Assembly (NCBI RefSeq): GCF_005796105.1
Contig: NZ_VAUO01000001.1
Location: 744,001-808,000, forward strand
Source of the DNA: Pseudomonas mosselii
GTDB taxonomy: Bacteria > Pseudomonadota > Gammaproteobacteria > Pseudomonadales > Pseudomonadaceae
Length of the DNA: 64,000 bases
Reading direction: 5' to 3'
The position numbers and the translations under genes were made by a program. This document shows, piece after piece, positions 52,584-61,592 of the stretch. Within the stretch, counting starts at the first letter, position 1; each line of letters starts with the position of its first letter. The notes beneath the pieces are model-generated. The model saw only the letters and a program-made list of their open reading frames with translations, did no database searches and had not been told where the DNA came from.

Positions 52584-53998
52584 GCGAACCAGCCCTGCAA
52601 CCACAGCGGTCCGGGCTGCGCCAGGTCGCGATAGGCCCAGCCCTGCAAGCCGTCGCGGGTCTGAATACGGTAGTAGTCACGCCGCACATCGCCGCCATCC
52701 CACCAGCCCGACTCGATGCGCTCGGCGGGGCCAAGCAGTTGCAAGCCGGCTTCAGGCAGGGACACTGGCTCGGCGAGCAGCCAGCCCGGACGACTGCCCG
52801 GGGTGACGCTCAGGGCACTGGGCCCGCCCTGCCCGGTCAGTTGCCAGGCGCACTCCGGGCGGTGGTCCGCCTCGGCGCGCAGGCCACTGACCGCCTCGTC
52901 CCCCAACCGTGCACGCAGCCGTTCGCGCAGTTGTTCCCAGGGTTGCGCCTGCTGGCTGCGCGCATCGAACAACCCCTGGCGCTGCGGCACGAAGGGCGGC
53001 AAGTCGGCGGCCACCAGGCGCAGGTTGCGCACGGGTGCTTTGATGCGCAATGGCTCCAGCCGCCCACGGGCCAGTTCGAACAGAATCGCCGCCTCGCGCT
53101 CAGCCGCCAGCAAACCCACCGGCAGGCAGGTGTCCGGGCCCTCGGCATGCTCCAGGTACAGCACGAAGCGCTGCACGCCACAATCGCGGCCAGCAAGGAA
53201 AGCCGCCAGGTCATTGAGCAGCCGGCGCAACGGGAACAACAACGCTTGGTGCGACTCGACATCGAAATTCAGCTCAAGCCGCACGTCGAAACGGTCTGGC
53301 GGCTGGTAAAAATCCAAAGCCAGGCTGCGCAGGCCGAACAATTGATCCAAGTGCAACTGCACCTGGGCGCTGAAACGCCTCGCCAACGCCTCCCTAGGCA
53401 ATCGCATGACCTGCTCGAGCCGACGCAGTCCCATGCGAATGAAGGCCTCGCAGGCCTCGGTGGGCAAGCCGGCACGCTCGATGGGCAGTGCAAGCAAGGC
53501 TTGGTGCGTGGCCTCGGGGTCGGTTACGGCCAGACCATCGTGGGCGTTGGCCAGCACGCGCGCCGCGACCGGGTTGCTGGCCAATACAATGCGCTGGCGC
53601 AATCCCAGCTCAGCCAACTCGTGGCGCAGTCGCGCTTCGAACGCAGGCCAGGGGCCGAACAGTTGCAGGCTAGCGCCCACTTCCAGCAACAGGGCGCGCG
53701 GGTAATGCACGCTGACTTGGGCACTGAAACGGTAGGCCCAGGCCGCCAGCAACTGTTGCAGTTGCTCGATACGTGCAGGCTCGGCCTCGACACAGGTAAA
53801 ACCATCGGCCAAGGCGCGAGCCGCTGTGAGGGTTTGCCCGGGGCGAAGCCCGAGCTGCCGTGCTGCCGGGTTGACCGCCCGCAGCACGCGGCGTTGGCTC
53901 GGCCCCTGGATCAGCACCAGCGGCGCATCAGGGTCGTCGCGCTCGCGCAGCACGCTGTCCAGCGCCAGCTGCGGTAGCACGATGCAGGCCCAGAGCAT
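52580..53998 (-). CDS. imuB: ImuB, Y-family polymerase-like mutasome protein
   Basis: 472 residues from the ATG at 53996-53998, 5 bases after the imuA stop; the open frame extends upstream over imuA but that part is out-of-frame shadow. It has the Y-family fold order, but the N-terminus ([15 protein letters not shown]) lacks the Asp that starts the catalytic site of active DinB/UmuC enzymes, as is normal for ImuB, which acts as an adaptor and not as a polymerase. A QGLFDA motif near residue 335 could be its sliding-clamp-binding site (inference). Translation is coupled to dnaE2 by a 4-base overlap. Confidence 0.94.
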   Translation of the reverse strand: MLWACIVLPQLALDSVLRERDDPDAPLVLIQGPSQRRVLRAVNPAARQLGLRPGQTLTAARALADGFTCVEAEPARIEQLQQLLAAWAYRFSAQVSVHYPRALLLEVGASLQLFGPWPAFEARLRHELAELGLRQRIVLASNPVAARVLANAHDGLAVTDPEATHQALLALPIERAGLPTEACEAFIRMGLRRLEQVMRLPREALARRFSAQVQLHLDQLFGLRSLALDFYQPPDRFDVRLELNFDVESHQALLFPLRRLLNDLAAFLAGRDCGVQRFVLYLEHAEGPDTCLPVGLLAAEREAAILFELARGRLEPLRIKAPVRNLRLVAADLPPFVPQRQGLFDARSQQAQPWEQLRERLRARLGDEAVSGLRAEADHRPECAWQLTGQGGPSALSVTPGSRPGWLLAEPVSLPEAGLQLLGPAERIESGWWDGGDVRRDYYRIQTRDGLQGWAYRDLAQPGPLWLQGWFA

Positions 53999-54003
53999 GA
54001 TGC

Positions 54004-54615
54004 TCAGCCTCGGGGAATGGGCATGGACGGTGGCAGGCCGCCACGGCATTTGAGCACCCGCCACTGTGCCGGTTGCGTGTCGATGGCGATACGCAAGGCC
54101 GCTGGCGACGGGTTGTTGGCCGCGTGTTGCCCACGACAGGCGAAGGCCAGCGCAGCCCCACTCTCGGCAGCCACCTGCAAGCGACGCAGGGCGCGGTCGT
54201 TCGCCCGCTGCGGCCAGCACAGCACCGCCGCGCAACTGCCCGAACGCAGGCATTGTTCGGCGGCCCATAGTGTATCTGCGGCGCTGGCATCGACCTGGGC
54301 CAGCCAACGCAGGTCTACCCCTGCTGCCTGCCAGGCCGGTGCGTAGGGGATGAACGGCGGCGCCACCAGAACCACGCGCTGGCCCGCCGTGGTGAGCCGC
54401 GCCAGGGTTGGCCACAGCAACTGCAACTCGCCAGCACCGGGGCTGGTCAAAAGCAGCTCGCTCAATGCCGCTGCTGGCCAGCCACCGTCAGGCAGGCGTT
54501 CGTCCAACAGCGGGTGGCCGCTCGGTTGCAAACCCCGGGGGCGGGCCTGGACTTGCCGCCCACGCCAGACCTGGCGCTGGTCGAGCAGGCGGTCGAGTTC
54601 GACTACCGCGCCCAT
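54004..54615 (-). CDS. imuA: ImuA, RecA-like/SulA-like mutasome protein
   Basis: 203 residues. The LLDERLPDGGWPAAALSELLL start is typical of ImuA (SulA/RecA-like superfamily), with an ATP-site-like region replaced by a degenerate loop (TSPGAGELQLLWPTLARL). The start codon overlaps the lexA2 stop by one base (TGATG), so the genes are translationally coupled. ImuA is needed for ImuB and DnaE2-dependent mutagenesis; its precise biochemical role is not settled in the family. Confidence 0.93.
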   Translation of the reverse strand: MGAVVELDRLLDQRQVWRGRQVQARPRGLQPSGHPLLDERLPDGGWPAAALSELLLTSPGAGELQLLWPTLARLTTAGQRVVLVAPPFIPYAPAWQAAGVDLRWLAQVDASAADTLWAAEQCLRSGSCAAVLCWPQRANDRALRRLQVAAESGAALAFACRGQHAANNPSPAALRIAIDTQPAQWRVLKCRGGLPPSMPIPRG

Positions 54616-55223
54616 CAGTCACGCCTCAGCAGGCCGCAGAACACGCCTTCGATGAAAAACTCGCGTTCAGGACCGACGTCGATGGGTTGGTAGTGGGGAT
54701 TGCGTGGTAGCAGCCGGTAGCCTTCGCGAGTGCGTTGCAGGCGCTTGATGGTGACCTCGCCGTCGAGCCTGGCGACCACGATCTGGCCATCGCGGGCCTC
54801 GCCTTGCTGGCGGATGCCGACCAGGTCGCCGTCGAAGATGCCGTCGTCGACCATCGAGTCGCCGCGCACCTTGAGCAGATAGTCAGGCGTGCGGCGGAAC
54901 AGGCTGGGATCGAGCAGCAGTTGCTCGTGGATGCCCAGGTCAGGGCCGATGGGCGCACCGGCCGCCACTTGGCCAAGCACCGGCAGTTCGAGGATTTCGG
55001 GCCTGCGCAAAGGCTCGGCCAGGCGGATACCGCGTGCCTGATTCGGGGTGACGTCGATGTAGCCCGCCTGACACAGGGCCGTGATGTGTTTGCGCGCCAC
55101 GCTGCGCGAAGCGAAACCGAAGCGCTCGGCGATATCGGCCAGCGACGGTGGCTGGCCTTGATCGGTGATGCGCTCGCGGATGAACGCCAGGATGGCGCGG
55201 CGTTTGGGAGATAAAATGTCCAT
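54615..55223 (-). CDS. lexA2: LexA2 repressor of the mutagenesis operon
   Basis: 202 residues from the ATG at 55221-55223 (an ATG at 55230-55232 would add MCS). The N-terminal winged helix has SLADIAERFGF and SRSVARKHI. The autocleavage site is Ala88-Gly89 in QVAAGAP, with the Ser123 (GDSM) and Lys160 (VTIKRL) dyad intact, so RecA-stimulated self-cleavage should work. The operator GTAC-N4-GTGC, the type described for P. putida LexA2, overlaps the upstream ATG and supports autoregulation of the whole lexA2-imuA-imuB-dnaE2 operon. It is distinct from the main LexA1. Confidence 0.95.
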   Translation of the reverse strand: MDILSPKRRAILAFIRERITDQGQPPSLADIAERFGFASRSVARKHITALCQAGYIDVTPNQARGIRLAEPLRRPEILELPVLGQVAAGAPIGPDLGIHEQLLLDPSLFRRTPDYLLKVRGDSMVDDGIFDGDLVGIRQQGEARDGQIVVARLDGEVTIKRLQRTREGYRLLPRNPHYQPIDVGPEREFFIEGVFCGLLRRD

Positions 55224-55226
55224 GGA

Positions 55227-55238
55227 GCACATTTGTAC
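55227..55238 (-). promoter_or_regulatory. LexA2 operator GTACAAATGTGC
   Basis: On the minus strand the sequence is GTAC-AAAT-GTGC, an exact match to the GTAC-N4-GTGC motif established for LexA2 of P. putida. It starts 15 bases upstream of the lexA2 ATG at 55223 and covers the alternative ATG at 55232. The overlapping TACAAAT could be the -10 box, which would place the repressor over the promoter. Confidence 0.8.
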
Positions 55239-55324
55239 TCTTTTCGGCGTACACTGAACAGCCCCCTTCGTCGCCAGCCTCGGCTATGATGGCTGCTGAA
55301 TTGTTTCTCCCGCCAGGATGCCCA

Positions 55325-55984
55325 ATGCTTACCGCCTTGCTGTTCGACCTCGACGGAACCCTCACGGACACCGACACCCTTCATCTGCAAGCTTTCCGCA
55401 AGCTGCTGCATGACTACGACGGGCGCGGACTGACCCAGGCACAGTTCAATACCCAGGTCAGCGGCCGCTCCAACGGTTTGCTGTTCGCCGAGTTGTTTCC
55501 GCAAGCCGACGCCCAGCAACGCCAGGCCCTGGCCGAGCGTAAGGAAGCACTGTTTCGCGAGCTGTCACCCACGCTCAAGCCTTTACCCGGCCTTCTGCGC
55601 CTGCTGGAGCATGCCCGTCAGCACGCGATCGGCACGTGCGTGGTCACCAACGCACCACGCCTGAATGCCGAGCACATGCTCGGTGCCATGGGCATCGAGG
55701 CGTGCTTCGAGCATGTGCTGGTCGCTGATGAACTGGCGCGGCCCAAGCCTGACCCGCTGCCCTACCTCACCGGCCTGCAACGCCTGAAGGCCGAGGCCGC
55801 ACAGGCCCTGGCATTCGAAGACTCTCTGCCGGGCGTGCAAGCTGCCAGCGGCGCAGGGATTTTTACCGTGGGGCTGGCCACCACCCAATCAGCCGAACGC
55901 TTGCACGGTGCAGGGGCGCAACTGGTCATAGAGGACTTCGACGACCCACGGCTGTGGGCCTTGATCGAGGGCATGTCATCCTGA
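55325..55984 (+). CDS. HAD-superfamily phosphatase (phosphoglycolate phosphatase/beta-phosphoglucomutase-like)
   Basis: 219 residues from the ATG at 55325, with AGGA 7 bases upstream. HAD motif I is FDLDGTL (near 7-13) with the nucleophile and acid aspartates; the helical cap follows; motif II is VVTNAP, motif III has the Lys in ARPKPDP, and motif IV is FEDSLPG. This is the subclass I cap arrangement. Substrate is not decided by sequence. It is divergent from lexA2 with 101 bases between starts. Confidence 0.87.
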   Translation: MLTALLFDLDGTLTDTDTLHLQAFRKLLHDYDGRGLTQAQFNTQVSGRSNGLLFAELFPQADAQQRQALAERKEALFRELSPTLKPLPGLLRLLEHARQHAIGTCVVTNAPRLNAEHMLGAMGIEACFEHVLVADELARPKPDPLPYLTGLQRLKAEAAQALAFEDSLPGVQAASGAGIFTVGLATTQSAERLHGAGAQLVIEDFDDPRLWALIEGMSS

Positions 55985-56003
55985 GTGCGACGACCGCTCA
56001 GGA

Positions 56004-56330
56004 TCAGCGCCGCTTGTAGCTCTTGTTACCAGAGGGCGTCAGGCAATACACCCCGCCCCGGGGGCCGGTGCAATAGTTGCCGCTGCCACAGCCACACCCG
56101 CCCTCACTGGCACGTAACGGCTGGATGTTCGAACGCCCAGCGAATACGGCGCTGCAGCTTTTTTTCGAAGCGCTGATCGACCCGTCGTTGCACAAAAAGG
56201 TGTCGCCGTCGCATCCGGCAATCCCGCCCTTGCGACCGGAACACGGGGTATTGGCCGCCTGGGCTGAGGATATGGCAAGGCACAGCGCGAGCAACGGCAG
56301 GCTCAGCCAGCGCATCGGGGCAAGGTTCAT
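56004..56330 (-). CDS. Small secreted eight-cysteine protein
   Basis: 108 residues. An AAGGAG lies 10 bases before the ATG. A classical signal peptide ends near AQA-ANTP (about residue 26), leaving a mature chain of about 82 residues with eight cysteines ([30 protein letters not shown]), rich in Gly, Ser and Lys, and a basic tail. The two halves share a C-x-G-x-(K/R)-G-G motif, which suggests an internal repeat. Eight cysteines in a periplasmic or exported protein imply up to four disulfides. I do not recognise a characterised function. It is convergent with the HAD gene. Confidence 0.75.
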   Translation of the reverse strand: MNLAPMRWLSLPLLALCLAISSAQAANTPCSGRKGGIAGCDGDTFLCNDGSISASKKSCSAVFAGRSNIQPLRASEGGCGCGSGNYCTGPRGGVYCLTPSGNKSYKRR

Positions 56331-56517
56331 CGGGCACGGCTCCTTGTGACAAGTGGCTCAATGCTATCACTCTGATGCGGGTCAAGGGCGATACCCTGGG
56401 CATCCAGTAATTTGCGAAGCTTCCTACAGCGGTGTCGGAGGCGGCCTGCTTTTTACCGCCCCCTTCAGCCCGCCATCATCGGACCTGGATGTCGTAGCCC
56501 AACCATGAGGCCCTGCC

Positions 56518-56856
56518 ATGCCCAGACACGCCCGCCCTATCGCCGCCTTACGCACTACCCTGCGCCAACTGCTGGCCCATGACATCAGCAACCCCGACGA
56601 CAACCCGAACCTGTCGGGAGTACGCTTTTTCTGCGCAACCGACGAGCCGACCCGCATGCTCATCGAGCAAGTCGAGCTACAGGCCAGCGCCGTACTGTTC
56701 GACGCCAGAGGACGTGCCATCGAATGCCACATGCGCGAGGCGGCCATCGAGGGCGTACGGATTCGTCAGAAACCCAACAGCGCCGAAAACGAAACCGTGA
56801 TTCGCATCGCCTTGCCAGAAAAAGGCTACATCACCATCAGTACTGCGCGTCTCTGA
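56518..56856 (+). CDS. Hypothetical protein, 112 residues
   Basis: Starts at an ATG with GAGG 8 bases upstream and has Pseudomonas-like codon use. It is charged, without signal peptide or membrane segment, and predicted mixed alpha/beta. The last third (ETVIRIALPEKGYITISTARL) looks like a beta-rich end. No domain is recognised. It precedes the MocR regulator by 78 bases on the same strand and could share its transcript. Confidence 0.6.
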   Translation: MPRHARPIAALRTTLRQLLAHDISNPDDNPNLSGVRFFCATDEPTRMLIEQVELQASAVLFDARGRAIECHMREAAIEGVRIRQKPNSAENETVIRIALPEKGYITISTARL

Positions 56857-56934
56857 GGCCTGCGTGACAGATGGACTTGCGGCCCTGCGCTCGACACGTG
56901 AAGCTTGCAGACTCCAGCGCTCCCGGATTCGCTC

Positions 56935-58368
56935 ATGGAACTGCACATACGCCTCGAAGGCCGCAAAGGCCTTGCCAACCAGCTCTATCAGCAATTGCGC
57001 GCCGGTATCGACAGTGGCCACCTGGCCGCCGGTACCCAATTGCCCCCGACTCGCCTGCTCGCCGAGCAACTGGGCGTCTCGCGCAAGACCGTAGCCGAAG
57101 CCTATTCACGCCTGACCTACGAAAACCTGCTCAGCGGCGTGGTAGGACGTGGCACCTTCATTACCCCGCGTCGCCCCGTGCACGCCGAGGAGCCTCAAGC
57201 CATTGCACTGGCCGCCGCTGACAGCCTCAAGCGCTGGCAGCAGCGCGCCACGGTGTTGGGTCGTCGCGCCCTGGACGCCCCCTCGCGCTACGATTTTATT
57301 GGCGGCGCTTCAAGCAAGGCTCAGTTCCCCTTCGACCAGTGGCGCACATGCCTGCTCTATGGCCTGCGCCGCAGCCAGCGCCACCCCGACCGCCATTTCG
57401 CCCCCCAAGGCCTGCTCGAACTGCGCGAGGCCATCGCCCACCACATTGCCTACGCGCGCGGAGTGCACTGCACAGCCAGCGATGTATTGGTGTGCAACGG
57501 CGCCCAGCAGGCTTTGGACTTGATCGCCCGGGTGCTGGTCGAGCCCGGCTGCAAGGTGGCCATGGAAGACCCCGGCTACCCACCGGCACGCCAGCTGTTC
57601 CTGGCCCTTGGGGCACACCTGCAGTCGGTACCGGTGGACGCCGAAGGGCTGTGCGTGGAACAGATCGAAGCGGGCACCCGGCTGATCTATGTCACTCCCT
57701 CGCACCAGTTCCCCCTGGGCATGCCCATGAGCACGCCACGCCGCCAGGCCCTATTGGCGCGGGCCGCCGAGCTGGGCGCGCTAGTGATCGAAGACGACTA
57801 CGACTGCGAGTTCCGTTATGCAGGCCCTGCGGCCGAGGCCTTGCAGCGCCTGGACCGGCACGGCCTGGTGGCCTACGTCGGCACGTTCTCCAAGACCCTG
57901 CTGCCCGAGCTGCGCCTGGGCTACGCGGTGTTGCCACCGGCAGTGATGCCTGCGGCCTGCGTGGCCAAGCACTTGACCGACTGGCACAGCCCAAGCGTGC
58001 AACAGTGGGCGCTGGCGCGATTCATCGCCGAAGGCCATCTGAATCGGCATATCCGCCGCTGCCACGAGGTCTACAGCGCGCGGCGCGAGCGTATCCTGGC
58101 GCGCCTGACGGGTGACCTGGCACCTTGGTTCGACGCCGTGCCAGCCAGCGCCGGTTTTCACCTGAGCGCACTGGCCAGGCCTGGGGTGGATGTGGAGCTT
58201 TTGATCAACCTGGCGCGCAAGGTCGAGGTCGGGCTTTACTCACTGGCGCCGTTCTTCAGCCACGCGCCGGTGCGCCCTGGCTTGCTGCTGGGCTTCGGCG
58301 CCATCGAGCTGCTGGACATCGACCCGGCGCTGGACCGGGTCGCCGATACCTTGCAGCGCCTCAGTTGA
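56935..58368 (+). CDS. MocR/PdxR-type GntR regulator with aminotransferase domain
   Basis: 477 residues from the ATG at 56935; the ribosome binding site is weak and a TTG at 56905 is an alternative. Residues about 10-75 are a GntR winged helix (LYQQLRAGIDSGHLAAGTQLPPTR). Residues about 105-475 are a fold-type I aminotransferase domain with the PLP-binding Lys in FSKTLLPELRLGY, DDYDCEFRY and VTPSHQFPLG. MocR proteins use PLP or its imines as effector and often control the divergent or adjacent gene. The neighbours, ending tail to tail with an 8-base overlap, are an MFS permease and a deaminase. Confidence 0.9.
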   Translation: MELHIRLEGRKGLANQLYQQLRAGIDSGHLAAGTQLPPTRLLAEQLGVSRKTVAEAYSRLTYENLLSGVVGRGTFITPRRPVHAEEPQAIALAAADSLKRWQQRATVLGRRALDAPSRYDFIGGASSKAQFPFDQWRTCLLYGLRRSQRHPDRHFAPQGLLELREAIAHHIAYARGVHCTASDVLVCNGAQQALDLIARVLVEPGCKVAMEDPGYPPARQLFLALGAHLQSVPVDAEGLCVEQIEAGTRLIYVTPSHQFPLGMPMSTPRRQALLARAAELGALVIEDDYDCEFRYAGPAAEALQRLDRHGLVAYVGTFSKTLLPELRLGYAVLPPAVMPAACVAKHLTDWHSPSVQQWALARFIAEGHLNRHIRRCHEVYSARRERILARLTGDLAPWFDAVPASAGFHLSALARPGVDVELLINLARKVEVGLYSLAPFFSHAPVRPGLLLGFGAIELLDIDPALDRVADTLQRLS

Positions 58369-59536
58369 CCGCTGCGAGGTTGATCGCCCGCCGATAACCG
58401 TCCGGGGCGAAACGCACGGTGACCAGCAGCATGGCCAACACCGTGCAGGCCAGCAGGGTCCAGGAGGCTTGGAAATCACCGCTGACATCGCGCAACCAAC
58501 CGGTGATGTAAGGCACGATGCCGGTGATGATGAACCCTACCCCCTGTACGAAGGCCGCCAGGCTTCCAGCCTCGGCGGGGCTGCGCACATGTTCGAGGGT
58601 CAAGGTCAGGCTGAGGCTGAAGCAAGCCCCCAGACCCAAGCCGATCATCGCCACCCAAAGCCCCATGGCGCTGGTCGGTGCCAGTAGCAGGCCGGTGAAG
58701 CCACACAACTGGACCAGCAGTGCCAGCCACAGGCCGGGCCGTCGGTCCAGCCGCTTGCGCAGCAGCAGCGGCAGCCCCACAGCCCCCGCCACTTGGAAGA
58801 TGGTCATCAGGCCCACCATCTGGCCGCCGCCCTGGGCAGTGCCGCCGTGCTCCATGTGATAGGCCGGTAGCCAGGCCACCATGCTGGTGTAGCCGCCGTT
58901 AATCAGTCCGAAGTACAGCGCCAGCAACCACGCCCGGCGATTGCCGAACCAGCGCCCGCCCGATGCGCTGGCCAGGCCAGGTGCAGGCTGGCGAGGTCGC
59001 CAGGCGATCCAAGCCAGCAGGGCCAACAGCGCGGGTAATGCCCACACCCCAAGCCCTACCTGCCAGAGTCCGGCCCGCGCGGTGATCGCCGGGCCCAGCA
59101 CCGCCGCCAGTCCGCCGCCGCTCATCAAGGCCGCCGAATACAGGCCCATCGCGGCGGCCAGCCGGCCCGGGAACCAACGATTGACCAAGCCCGGCATCAT
59201 GCCCTGCACCACCGCGACCCCAAGGCCGGCCAGCACTGCACTGGCAATCAAAGCCCAGGCGCTATCCAGTTGTAGGCGCCACACACAGGCCAGGGCAATT
59301 GCGCACAGCCCGGCAAGCATACCGGCGTGTTCGCTGAGCCAGCGCCGTAGCCAAGGCTGCAACAGCGGCACCAAGCCCATGCACAACACCGGCAACGCTG
59401 TCAGCAGTGCTGCCTGCTGGTAGCCAAGGCCGGTGCTCTGGCGCATCGGTTCGAGTAGCGGGCCGATACTGGTGAGGATCGGCCGCAGGTTGATTGCCAG
59501 CAGCATCACCAGCAACAGGTTCAACGCCGCACTCAT
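58361..59536 (-). CDS. CynX/NimT-family MFS transporter
   Basis: 391 residues from the ATG at 59534-59536, which overlaps the deaminase stop by ATGA, so the two are translationally coupled. About 12 membrane segments with the AINLRPILTSIGPLL start and MMPGLVNRWFPGRLA block of the cyanate/nitroimidazole permease-like group. The coupling to a nucleobase-type deaminase suggests transport of its substrate or product (inference). Ends 8 bases inside the convergent MocR gene. Confidence 0.87.
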   Translation of the reverse strand: MSAALNLLLVMLLAINLRPILTSIGPLLEPMRQSTGLGYQQAALLTALPVLCMGLVPLLQPWLRRWLSEHAGMLAGLCAIALACVWRLQLDSAWALIASAVLAGLGVAVVQGMMPGLVNRWFPGRLAAAMGLYSAALMSGGGLAAVLGPAITARAGLWQVGLGVWALPALLALLAWIAWRPRQPAPGLASASGGRWFGNRRAWLLALYFGLINGGYTSMVAWLPAYHMEHGGTAQGGGQMVGLMTIFQVAGAVGLPLLLRKRLDRRPGLWLALLVQLCGFTGLLLAPTSAMGLWVAMIGLGLGACFSLSLTLTLEHVRSPAEAGSLAAFVQGVGFIITGIVPYITGWLRDVSGDFQASWTLLACTVLAMLLVTVRFAPDGYRRAINLAAVN

Positions 59537-59991
59537 GCTTGGCTGGCCTGCTGCCACTCACGGTACAAGCCGTCTTCACCGACGGGCTTGAGCGCCCGCA
59601 GGGTCAGGCTCTGCTGTTGCGGCGGGCGGGCCATCTGCGCATACACGGCAGCGGTGGACAAGCCATAGGGTTCGCCTTCGCTGTTGTCGTAGGCGAACCA
59701 GGCGCGCTCGATGCCGCACAGGTGCATAGCGGCCAGGCACATTGGACACGGATGGCCGCTGGCGTAGATCTCGGCACCGTCCAGGCGTGGCCGACCCAGC
59801 ACCTGAGCAGCCTGACGGATGGCTTGCAGCTCGGCGTGGGCGGTCGGGTCCTGGGTGCTGTGGATCTGGTTGACGGCGCGGGCGATCACTTGCCCCTGAT
59901 ACACCAGCACGGCGCCAAACGGCCGACCTCCGGCATGGATGTTGGCGCGGGCAAGGTCGAGGGCTTGGCGCATGAATGCTTCTTGGGACAT
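59533..59991 (-). CDS. Nucleoside/nucleobase deaminase (CMP/dCMP deaminase family)
   Basis: 152 residues. The zinc-site motifs are complete: HAELQAI (near 52-58) with the catalytic Glu, and SGHPCPMCLAAM (near 79-90) with the two Cys ligands. The length and GRPFGAVLV start are closest to guanine deaminase/tRNA-adenosine-deaminase-like enzymes; guanine or a related purine is a reasonable guess but is not established. Directly coupled to the downstream MFS gene. Confidence 0.88.
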   Translation of the reverse strand: MSQEAFMRQALDLARANIHAGGRPFGAVLVYQGQVIARAVNQIHSTQDPTAHAELQAIRQAAQVLGRPRLDGAEIYASGHPCPMCLAAMHLCGIERAWFAYDNSEGEPYGLSTAAVYAQMARPPQQQSLTLRALKPVGEDGLYREWQQASQA

Positions 59992-60184
59992 GAGTCGGGT
60001 ACTCGGTAAAAGACCCGGCCATTATCCCGACTGCACCGCCTGGGCAGAAATGAAGAGATTGGATGCCTCCCAGTGGCCACCTGAATACGCCATTGGCCTC
60101 CTGGCAAAGCGCAGGATTGGCTATTCGGCCTGGGCCGCGCTGCCGCTAAGGTAGCGCCATCCCTGAACCTGTCGGAGAGATGCC

Positions 60185-60622
60185 ATGCACGAGCGTATCG
60201 AATGGGCCAAGCACGCCCCTGAAGCCTACAAGGCGATGATCGGCCTTGAGCAGGCCTTGTTGGCCTCGGGCCTTGAGCACTCGCTGCTCGAACTGGTGCG
60301 CCTGCGCGCCTCGCAGATCAACGGCTGTGCCTACTGCATAAACCTGCACGCCAACGATGCGCGCAAGGCCGGCGAAACCGAGGCGCGCCTGCAAACCCTG
60401 AGCGTGTGGCGCGAGACCCGCTACTTCAGTGCGCGCGAGTGCGCAGCCCTGGCCTGGTTGGAGAGCCTCACCCGCCTGCCTGAGCGTGGCGCACCGCAAC
60501 CTGAGTACGCCGCAGTGCTTGAGCATTTCACCGAGAAAGAGGCCGTCAACCTGACCCTGGCGATTGCCACCATCAATGCCTGGAACCGGTTTGGCGTGGG
60601 CTTTGCGATGGTGCCCGCCTGA
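60185..60622 (+). CDS. AhpD-like carboxymuconolactone-decarboxylase-family protein
   Basis: 145 residues. The redox motif is GCAYCINLHANDARKAGE (C-x-x-C near 48-51 with the following His), typical of AhpD-like alkylhydroperoxidases of the CMD family. GGAGAG lies just before the ATG. Members reduce peroxides or act as antioxidants; the physiological reductant is not indicated. Monocistronic, convergent with the SsuA-like gene. Confidence 0.87.
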   Translation: MHERIEWAKHAPEAYKAMIGLEQALLASGLEHSLLELVRLRASQINGCAYCINLHANDARKAGETEARLQTLSVWRETRYFSARECAALAWLESLTRLPERGAPQPEYAAVLEHFTEKEAVNLTLAIATINAWNRFGVGFAMVPA

Positions 60623-60653
60623 CGCAGGCGTTGCGCGCATCAAGCACGCGGGA

Positions 60654-61589
60654 TTACTTCAGCGGCCTGCGCCACACCGCTGCGGCCACATCCACAGGCT
60701 TGGGCAACAGCTTGTTGTCGAGGAACAACTGCGCCGTCTGCTGCTGGGCCGCGACGATCTCGTCGCTCACCAGCAGCACCGGCGATGCCGGACGGTGGCT
60801 GAAGCTGCGCTGCACCACCGCCTCGGGCAAGCCCATGAACGCCGCCAGGGTGCGAATGCTGCCGGCCTCGTCGCTACGGGTGAGCGCTTCGGCGCGGCTG
60901 ATTTCATCCAGCAGTTGCACCACGAACTGCGGGTTGGCCTGCACGTAAGGGCGCGCGCCGAGCATGAAAGGCCCGATCAGGCCAAGCCCCTGCCCGTCCG
61001 CCAGCAGGCGCGCCTTGCCCTCCAAATCGATGGCCGAATAGAACGGGTCCCAGATCGCCCAGGCATCCACGCTGCCGCGCTCGAACGCCGCCCTGGCATC
61101 GGCCGGGGCCAGATACACCGGCTGCACATCGCGGATGCTCAAGCCAGCCTTGGCCAGCGCCCGCAGCACCAGGTTGTGGGCACTGGAACCCTTCTGCAGA
61201 GCAATGCGCTTGCCTTTGAGCGCAGCAACCGTGGTGATCGGGCTGCTCTTGGGCACCAGAATCACTTCCGCCTGGGGCTTGGGCGGTTCGGCGCCGATGT
61301 ACAACAGGTCGGCCCCCGCTGCCTGGGCGAAGATCGGCGGGATATCGCCGGTCGAGCCGATGTCCAGGCTACCGATGTTCAAGGCTTCAAGCATCTGCGG
61401 GCCGGCAGGGAACTCAATCCACTCAACCCGCGTGTTGGCGAAACGCTGTTCCAGCAAGCGGTGCTGCTTGGCCAGCACCAGGCTGATCGAGCCTTTCTGG
61501 TAGCCGATGCGCAGGCTGGCCGGGTCGGCCGCCTGGACGCTGCCGGCGAGCACCGCCAGCAACAGCGCGGTGAAGCGTATCAAGGCCAT
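60654..61589 (-). CDS. SsuA-like sulfonate/sulfate-ester ABC substrate-binding protein
   Basis: 311 residues with a cleavable signal peptide ending near VQA-ADP (about 20). The mature protein follows the SsuA/NrtA layout: RIGYQKGSISLVLAKQ, the GSLDIGSTGDIPPIFAQAAG block, KGSSAHN and DAWAIWDPFYSAI. It binds aliphatic sulfonates or related organosulfur compounds in the periplasm. An AAGGAG ending at the AKR stop precedes the ATG, so it is the third gene of the monooxygenase-reductase-binding-protein operon. No permease or ATPase subunit (SsuB/SsuC) is in the window. Confidence 0.88.
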   Translation of the reverse strand: MALIRFTALLLAVLAGSVQAADPASLRIGYQKGSISLVLAKQHRLLEQRFANTRVEWIEFPAGPQMLEALNIGSLDIGSTGDIPPIFAQAAGADLLYIGAEPPKPQAEVILVPKSSPITTVAALKGKRIALQKGSSAHNLVLRALAKAGLSIRDVQPVYLAPADARAAFERGSVDAWAIWDPFYSAIDLEGKARLLADGQGLGLIGPFMLGARPYVQANPQFVVQLLDEISRAEALTRSDEAGSIRTLAAFMGLPEAVVQRSFSHRPASPVLLVSDEIVAAQQQTAQLFLDNKLLPKPVDVAAAVWRRPLK

Positions 61590-61592
61590 GAC

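Noticed and set aside
52580..54415. 611-codon frame as a longer ImuB
   Set aside because: The first 139 codons overlap imuA on the same strand in another frame; family length and N-terminus fit the ATG at 53998.
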